From Gemmatimonadota bacterium (GTDB taxonomy: Bacteria > Gemmatimonadota > Gemmatimonadetes > Longimicrobiales > Longimicrobiaceae), in NCBI GenBank assembly GCA_019348475.1, contig JAHWJJ010000139.1, positions 1 to 9,723 on the forward strand: a DNA stretch of 9,723 bases, written 5' to 3'. The notes below the pieces were generated by a model. The model did not search any database. It was not told where the DNA came from and saw nothing but the letters and a program-made list of their open reading frames with translations. Both the position numbers and the translations under genes were made by a program. Shown one piece after another: positions 6,171-9,723 of the stretch. Every line of letters starts with the position of its first letter. The stretch's first letter is position 1.

Positions 6171-6535
6171 ACGATCCGCTGAAAGAGGCTCATCGCAGAC
6201 TTCATTGCAGCGCGCCCCTCGAACGAACCGTGACGCGATGCGGTGTTCCAGCGCCGGGGCCAGCGATGCGCGCGCCGGACTAGGTTCCTCGGCCGGCGCG
6301 CCGCAGATCCAGCACACGTCAGGATCGCGCGGGGCGCCTTCGTAAGGATGACAACCCGCTTCGCCTGAGCCAAAGATCACCTGCCACATGGCCGTCCGAG
6401 CCAGCAGCGTTGGCGGACCCCCTGCCATGCGCTGACAACTCCCCTCCCCCGCGCACTTTGCGGGGGAGGGGCCGGGGGTGGGGGGCGCCGGGCGTGCCGC
6501 ACCACCGCCTGGTCCTGTCCCCGTGCCATGGCCGG
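6171..6535. other. 365-base intergenic region between symporter and hydrolase genes
   Basis: I find no convincing gene here. Several frames stay open because of the high GC content, but their products are Arg/Ala/Pro-rich and look like nothing known. On the minus strand, the frame of the hydrolase passes through a Cys-containing stretch (CWICG), most likely by chance. The region near 6441-6471 holds a strong hairpin described separately. No clear -35/-10 pair for the hydrolase gene is visible. The segment about 6200-6360 has the look of non-coding repeat DNA; comparison with the rest of the genome would show whether it recurs. Confidence 0.5.
6441..6471. repeat. 12-bp perfect GC-rich stem-loop after the symporter gene
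   Basis: CCCCTCCCCCGC at 6441-6452 pairs perfectly with GCGGGGGAGGGG at 6460-6471 around the loop GCACTTT. A G-rich run (GCCGGGGGTGGGGGG) follows on the plus strand. On the minus strand the hairpin starts 64 bases after the symporter TAA, so it may stop or protect that transcript, though no U tract follows. Similar C/G-rich stem-loops are common dispersed repeats in GC-rich genomes (general knowledge, not tested here). Confidence 0.8.
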
Positions 6536-7921
6536 TTAGCTCGTTGCGGGAACGGGGGCCTGCGGCCGGCCTTCCGCCAGGGCGGCGACGGCGTACCCCG
6601 TGAGGGCGGCGGCGAGGGAGACCAGGTAGGGGTACGCCAGATCCAGCACGTACGCGCCCAGCACCCACGCCACCACGCCCGCCAGCAGCGCGGCCGCCGC
6701 GCTCCACGCGCCGCCCCAGCGCGAGAACAGCCCGATCGCCAGCGCTACGAAGATCCCCGCGCTCCCGAACGCCGACGCCTCCTCCACCAGCGCGTACACG
6801 CCCTCCGCGTACAGCGCCATCCCGTACGCCAGCACCCCGAACGTGGCCACGCCCCAGCGCGCCACGCGCACCTTCTGCGCGTCCGTCATCCCCGGCCGCA
6901 GCGGCACGATCAGGTTGTGCGACATCAGCCCGGAGGCCACCAGCAGCGCGCTGTCCACGGTCGAGAGGATGGCCGACACCAGCGCGCCGGCGAAGAGCAC
7001 GTACAGCACGCCCGGCAGGTACTGCGCCGCGATGCGCGGCAGGACCTGCTCCGGGTGCTCCAGCCCGGGAACCAGCGCGGGCCCCATCAGCCCCAGCGTG
7101 ACCGGGATCGTCCCCAGCAGCAGGTACATCCCCCCCGCGATCAGCGACGAGTTGCGCGCCACCTGCGGCGTGCGCGTGGCGATCACCCGCTGCACCAGTT
7201 CCGCCGCCAGCACCGAGCCGCAGACGGGGATCGCCCAGGCCTCCACCGTCGCCAGCAGCGTCGCCTCTGGCCCGCCGAAAAAGCGCAGCCGCTCCGCCGG
7301 CACCTGCCGCAGCGCGTCTACCCCCACGTCCGCCAGGACGATCGCGAAGAGGACGATCAGGCCCACGATCAGCGCGATCCCCTGCACCAGGTCCGTCCAC
7401 GCGTCCGCCAGCAGCCCGCCGAACGCCGTGTACGCGATCACGATCAGCGCCGCCGCCGTAATCGTGAACGTCACCTCCAGTCCAGAGGCCGCGGACAGCA
7501 CTTGGCCGAAGGCGCGGATCTGCGCGGCGGCCCAGAGCAGCGACGTGGGGATCATCAGCACCACCGCCAGCCGCTCCACGCCGGGCGAAAAGCGCTGCCG
7601 GAACAGGTCAGCCAGGGTGGTCAGCTTCCTTCGCCAGAGCGGGACGGCGAAGACCAGGCCCATCACCAGCAGGCACGCGCCGTAGCCGAACGGGTCCGCC
7701 GTGGCGCCGCTGAGCCCGTCGCCGTAGATGGCGCCCGCGGCGCCGATGGTGGTCTCCGCGCCGAACCAGGTGGCGAAGATGGTGAAGACGGCCAGCCCGT
7801 ACCCCAGGCTGCGCCCTGCCACCAGGTAGTCCGTCTCCGTCCGGATGCGGCGCGATACGTAGATGCCGATGGCGAACTGGAACACCACGTATCCCAGCAC
7901 GCCCAGCAGGACCAGGCTCAC
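6536..7921 (-). CDS. Sodium:solute symporter (SSS family)
   Basis: A 461-residue polytopic protein with about 13 hydrophobic segments, expected to import a solute driven by the Na+ gradient across the inner membrane. SSS hallmarks are visible: FATWFGAETTIGAAGAIYGD (49-68) in the first core helix, AYTAFGGLLADAWTDLVQ (163-180), and VSAILSTVDSALLVASGL (315-332). In the last, A317, S320 and T321 match by spacing the residues that bind Na+ at the Na2 site of vSGLT (inferred by analogy). The substrate is unknown; PutP- or pantothenate-like relatives are possible. The start is the GTG at 7921, three codons after an in-frame TGA, so no longer form exists. No Shine-Dalgarno sequence is visible before it, and a slightly later GTG remains possible. 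No partner gene is adjacent. A strong hairpin lies downstream. Confidence 0.93.
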   Translation of the reverse strand: MSLVLLGVLGYVVFQFAIGIYVSRRIRTETDYLVAGRSLGYGLAVFTIFATWFGAETTIGAAGAIYGDGLSGATADPFGYGACLLVMGLVFAVPLWRRKLTTLADLFRQRFSPGVERLAVVLMIPTSLLWAAAQIRAFGQVLSAASGLEVTFTITAAALIVIAYTAFGGLLADAWTDLVQGIALIVGLIVLFAIVLADVGVDALRQVPAERLRFFGGPEATLLATVEAWAIPVCGSVLAAELVQRVIATRTPQVARNSSLIAGGMYLLLGTIPVTLGLMGPALVPGLEHPEQVLPRIAAQYLPGVLYVLFAGALVSAILSTVDSALLVASGLMSHNLIVPLRPGMTDAQKVRVARWGVATFGVLAYGMALYAEGVYALVEEASAFGSAGIFVALAIGLFSRWGGAWSAAAALLAGVVAWVLGAYVLDLAYPYLVSLAAALTGYAVAALAEGRPQAPVPATS

Positions 7922-8043
7922 GAAGGATCAGGTGTTCAGGACGCCGCGTGCGAGCAGCAGTGCGACGCGTGAAAGCGCCCCCCCTTCATCCCGAGAGAGC
8001 GCACGCACGCAACTCGAGCGATCACGATCCCCCGCGCGCGACC

Positions 8044-8152
8044 GAAGGACCTTCTCGCCCCCCGCAGGAGGGACGTGCTGCCGCGGAAAATTCCAGCCCC
8101 ACCCTCCGCCGGAAGGTCCCTTCGGCCGCCGCCCTGGATCCTGCAGGAGGGA
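8044..8152. repeat. Two degenerate copies of a palindrome-plus-10-mer module
   Basis: Copy A has GAAGG-A-CCTTC at 8044-8054 and GCAGGAGGGA at 8064-8073. Copy B has GAAGG-TC-CCTTC at 8112-8123 and GCAGGAGGGA at 8143-8152. The 10-mer is identical, but the spacing differs (20 against 31 bases from palindrome start to 10-mer start). The pair could be the remnant of a tandem duplication or two members of a dispersed repeat family. Chance is not excluded. Confidence 0.4.
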
Positions 8153-8228
8153 AGCACCGGCGCGGCGGCGCCCTCAGAGTGCAAAAGCCCCGACGTGCGG
8201 CCAGGCGTTCAGCAGGTGTGGCAGGCTG

Positions 8229-8306
8229 CGCGACGCGCCCCCTCCGCTCGCTCGGGCTCGCACCTCCCCCAAACACCCCTGGGGGAGGTTGAACTGCGCT
8301 TTCATC
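8229..8306 (-). repeat. 78-bp hairpin repeat, copy 2
   Basis: Read on the minus strand, this matches 4843-4920 at 70 of 78 positions. Its hairpin is perfect: ACCTCCCCCA (8262-8271) pairs with TGGGGGAGGT (8280-8289) over 10 bp with an 8-base loop. It starts 72 bases after the PPC-protein stop and runs in the direction of that gene, just as copy 1 follows the isochorismatase-like gene. The conserved hairpin and shared direction suggest a role in transcript 3' ends, or a mobile repeat that inserts preferentially there (inference). Confidence 0.85.
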
Positions 8307-8378
8307 CGCAGACGGTGCGCGCAACGCCGGATGACTCAGGATGACGGGTTCTCGAATGGTCTGGCTTGGCAGCACCGA

Positions 8379-9515
8379 TCAGGGTGCGGCCACGCTCAGC
8401 TGGTACGTGCCCGCGCCGCCGGGGCCGAACGACGTCGCCTGGATCACGTAGCGGCCGTCCTCGGGAAGCTCGATCTCGAGCGCGGAGTCCAGCCCCTCGC
8501 CGTCCTCGGCGTCGTCGTTGGACGCGATCTCCTGGAACACGCCGCCCACCATCCGCCCGATGCTCAGGTAGGTGTCGAAATCCTCCGCGCGCAGGTCCAG
8601 GCGCAGCCGCTCGCCCGCGCGCCCGGTGTACACGTACGCATCGTACCAGCGGCCGTCGTCCAGCTCGGCATCGCCCTCTTGCAGCGCGCCCGTGGCGGTC
8701 TCGCCGCGGCGGATGGGCGTGGTGCTGGGCGGGGGCGCGGGGGCACGCTCCTCGGCCGTCAGCGTGTACTCGCCGGTGACGGGGCCATAGGCGCCCGCGC
8801 GGATGTAGTAGTCTCCCGCCGCGGGAAGGGTGGCCGTGAGCATGTTGGGCCCGGGCGTCACGTCCTCCATGGGCTGGAACTCCCCGTTCTCGAGGGTTCC
8901 CAGCTCGATGGAGGGATAGTAGTCGCCCATCTCCATCCGCACCCGCAGGCGCTGCCCGGCGCGTCCCTGAAAGCGGTACAGGTCATAGAAACCGTCGGCG
9001 CCCTGCTCTTCGTACTCGGCGTCGTCTTCCGACAGCTGGCCGCGCACGGGGGTGCCCAGGGTAAAGGCCTGCGGCCGCGGCGGGCGGATGGTGGAGGTGT
9101 CCAGCCGGAGGGTGAACGCGCCGGTGCCCTCTTCGGGCAGCGACTGCGCCAGGAGCAGGTAGGTGCCCGCCGAGGGGACGGTAAAGCGCAGGCGGGAGCC
9201 GGTGCCCTCGCCGGAGCCGTCGTCGTCCATCAGCATGTGGTCGGTAATCCCGCCCACGGTGCGCGCCAGCGTGAGGAAGGCGTCGAAGTCGCCGGACTCC
9301 AGCGAGGCGATGTAGCGGCGTCCGGGTGAGGCCTGGAACTGGTAGACCTTGAAGCGGCCCCGCTGCCACATGGCCGGGTCGGTTTCGGCGAGCACGCCCG
9401 ACACGCTCTGCCCCACGCGAAGGGTGGGGAACGCGCCACCGGGCTGCGCGTGCGCGGGCGCCGCGATCGCGCACGCCAGCACCAGGCCGGCCGCCGCGGT
9501 ACGGAGGGTCCTCAT
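8379..9515 (-). CDS. Exported protein of three PPC-type beta domains
   Basis: A 378-residue protein with a signal peptide at 1-23 (cut after AHA) followed by three repeats of about 105-110 residues, near 30-138, 150-255 and 268-376. Each has the pattern of bacterial pre-peptidase C-terminal (PPC) domains: a G.L...D segment, a Y.F..R.G.R segment, a (D/E)(F/Y)(D/Y)..L-type strand and a final G.Y.L strand. Repeats 1 and 3 keep SGDFDAFLTL/AEDFDTYLSI and an acidic loop (DDDGSGEGTGS, NDDAEDGEGLDS) that may bind Ca2+. Repeat 2 has diverged (MGDYYPSIEL) and lacks that loop. Repeats 2 and 3 are joined by a Pro-rich linker (259-267). PPC domains usually trail secreted proteases; here no catalytic domain is present. 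The ATG at 9515 is preferred over a GTG at 9524 because AGGTG lies 6 bases before it. The job may be adhesive or structural outside the inner membrane. Confidence 0.82.
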   Translation of the reverse strand: MRTLRTAAAGLVLACAIAAPAHAQPGGAFPTLRVGQSVSGVLAETDPAMWQRGRFKVYQFQASPGRRYIASLESGDFDAFLTLARTVGGITDHMLMDDDGSGEGTGSRLRFTVPSAGTYLLLAQSLPEEGTGAFTLRLDTSTIRPPRPQAFTLGTPVRGQLSEDDAEYEEQGADGFYDLYRFQGRAGQRLRVRMEMGDYYPSIELGTLENGEFQPMEDVTPGPNMLTATLPAAGDYYIRAGAYGPVTGEYTLTAEERAPAPPPSTTPIRRGETATGALQEGDAELDDGRWYDAYVYTGRAGERLRLDLRAEDFDTYLSIGRMVGGVFQEIASNDDAEDGEGLDSALEIELPEDGRYVIQATSFGPGGAGTYQLSVAAP

Positions 9516-9521
9516 GGCTTG

Positions 9522-9526
9522 CACCT
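9522..9526 (-). promoter_or_regulatory. Ribosome binding site of the PPC-domain protein
   Basis: AGGTG on the minus strand lies 6 bases before the ATG at 9515 and supports that start over the upstream in-frame GTG at 9524, which overlaps this site. Confidence 0.6.
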
Positions 9527-9574
9527 GTTGCGAAGATTGGAGGCGGGTGGATCAGGACGGGGTCCAGCGGCGGC

Positions 9575-9604
9575 AAGATAGGCGCGCGCCGCGTAAACGG
9601 ACAA
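9575..9604 (-). promoter_or_regulatory. Likely promoter of the PPC-domain protein gene
   Basis: On the minus strand TTGTCC (9604-9599) and TATCTT (9580-9575) are separated by 18 bases, close to the sigma-70-type consensus. The expected transcript start near 9568 would give a leader of about 53 bases before the ATG at 9515. This is the clearest promoter in the window. Confidence 0.5.
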
Positions 9605-9648
9605 GGGGGACGTGTCTGGACGAAACCGAGGGATGATGCGCGCGAACC

Positions 9649-9723
9649 TCATTCCCTGTTCCGTGACGCGGCGTAGCCGGAACCAAACAGGACGAACGGC
9701 GGTTTGGGGCGTGTCCCTCCGCT
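9649..9723 (-). CDS. Possible tail of a gene entering from the right
   Basis: On the minus strand a frame stays open from the window edge through 24 codons (…KPPFVLFGSGYAASRNRE) to a TGA at 9649-9651. Third-position GC is only about 17 of 24, lower than in the other genes here, and the stretch overlaps short inverted repeats. It is equally well explained as non-coding repeat DNA. No family is recognised. Confidence 0.15.
   Translation of the reverse strand, partial: SGGTRPKPPFVLFGSGYAASRNRE
9658..9707. repeat. Two adjoining short inverted repeats near the right edge
   Basis: GTTCCG at 9658-9663 pairs with CGGAAC at 9678-9683, and CCAAAC at 9683-9688 pairs with GTTTGG at 9702-9707. The two share one base and form side-by-side 6-bp stems with loops of 13-14 bases. 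They lie upstream of the PPC-protein promoter and could be a terminator region of the preceding gene or part of a dispersed repeat. Evidence is weak. Confidence 0.3.

Larger units (their letters stand above)
7922..8378. other. 457-base intergenic region rich in short repeats
   Basis: This space between the symporter start and the PPC-protein stop has no convincing gene; open frames on both strands give low-complexity Arg/Ala/Pro-rich products. It contains copy 2 of the 78-bp hairpin repeat (8229-8306). It also contains two degenerate copies of a module made of a GAAGG-CCTTC palindrome (8044-8054 and 8112-8123) followed by the 10-mer GCAGGAGGGA (8064-8073 and 8143-8152). GATGACTCAGGATGACGG near 8328-8346 holds a short direct repeat of GGATGAC. 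No clear promoter for the symporter is visible. Confidence 0.5.

Noticed and set aside
6167..6373. 68-codon minus-strand frame starting with TTG
   Set aside because: It has a weak start, no ribosome site and an Arg/Ala-rich product, and it overlaps the hydrolase start. It is probably non-coding intergenic DNA.
6171..6389. N-terminal extension of the alpha/beta hydrolase from an ATG at 6389
   Set aside because: The frame is open, but the lipoprotein signal begins at the 6170 start. The added 73 residues would bury it, and they show no domain beyond a chance-looking CWICG.
6410..7972. 520-codon plus-strand frame opposite the symporter
   Set aside because: The product is dominated by Arg, Gln and His and has no domain; the symporter on the other strand has clear family motifs.
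8372..8387. Hairpin GCACC/GGTGC with the PPC-protein stop in its loop
   Set aside because: A 5-bp stem is too short to be distinguished from chance. The likeness to the hairpin at 1358-1376 was noted but is not strong enough to report as a pattern.
7863..9329. 488-codon plus-strand frame opposite the PPC-domain gene
   Set aside because: It crosses the 78-bp repeat and is antisense to a protein with a signal peptide and three regular repeats.

Overview
The window is GC-rich chromosomal DNA (by eye about 70 % G+C, third codon positions almost all G or C). It carries eight well-supported protein-coding genes and an unusually dense set of short repeats and hairpins between them. The organism is a diderm bacterium: there are two predicted lipoproteins, two proteins with signal peptides and an MltF-type murein lytic transglycosylase. 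Base composition and the style of intergenic repeats suggest a Gemmatimonadota/Longimicrobium-like genome. That assignment is inference, because no marker gene is present.

Layout: (1) 1-155 holds three adjoining hairpins, including a REP-like palindrome, and an 8-bp tandem array that runs into the 3' end of the next gene. (2) 156-1118 (-) encodes a YihY/BrkB-family membrane protein. (3) 1368-1826 (-) encodes a small exported protein of unknown function. (4) 2003-3499 (+) encodes an MltF-like lipoprotein with a solute-binding domain fused to a lytic transglycosylase. Ten bases later, 3510-4046 (+) encodes a small K+ channel whose ribosome site overlaps the mltF stop. (5) 4167-4790 (+) encodes an isochorismatase-like cysteine hydrolase. 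(6) 5043-6170 (-) encodes a lipoprotein alpha/beta hydrolase of the prolyl-oligopeptidase/dienelactone-hydrolase type. (7) 6536-7921 (-) encodes a sodium:solute symporter. (8) 8379-9515 (-) encodes an exported protein made of three PPC-type beta domains, preceded by a recognisable promoter. The last 120 bases hold short inverted repeats and perhaps the tail of another minus-strand gene.

Most of these genes look like ordinary cell-envelope functions: wall turnover, ion and solute transport, export and hydrolysis. The only convincing operon is mltF plus the K+ channel. I see no phage, insertion sequence, CRISPR array, defence system, rRNA or tRNA.

The most notable material is in the gene borders. 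Two different 8-bp tandem repeats, each containing TGA, sit on the stop codons of two genes and place TGA in all three frames. A 78-bp hairpin repeat occurs twice with about 90 % identity, each time 50-75 bases after a gene end and in the same direction as that gene. A separate 12-bp GC-rich stem follows the symporter gene.
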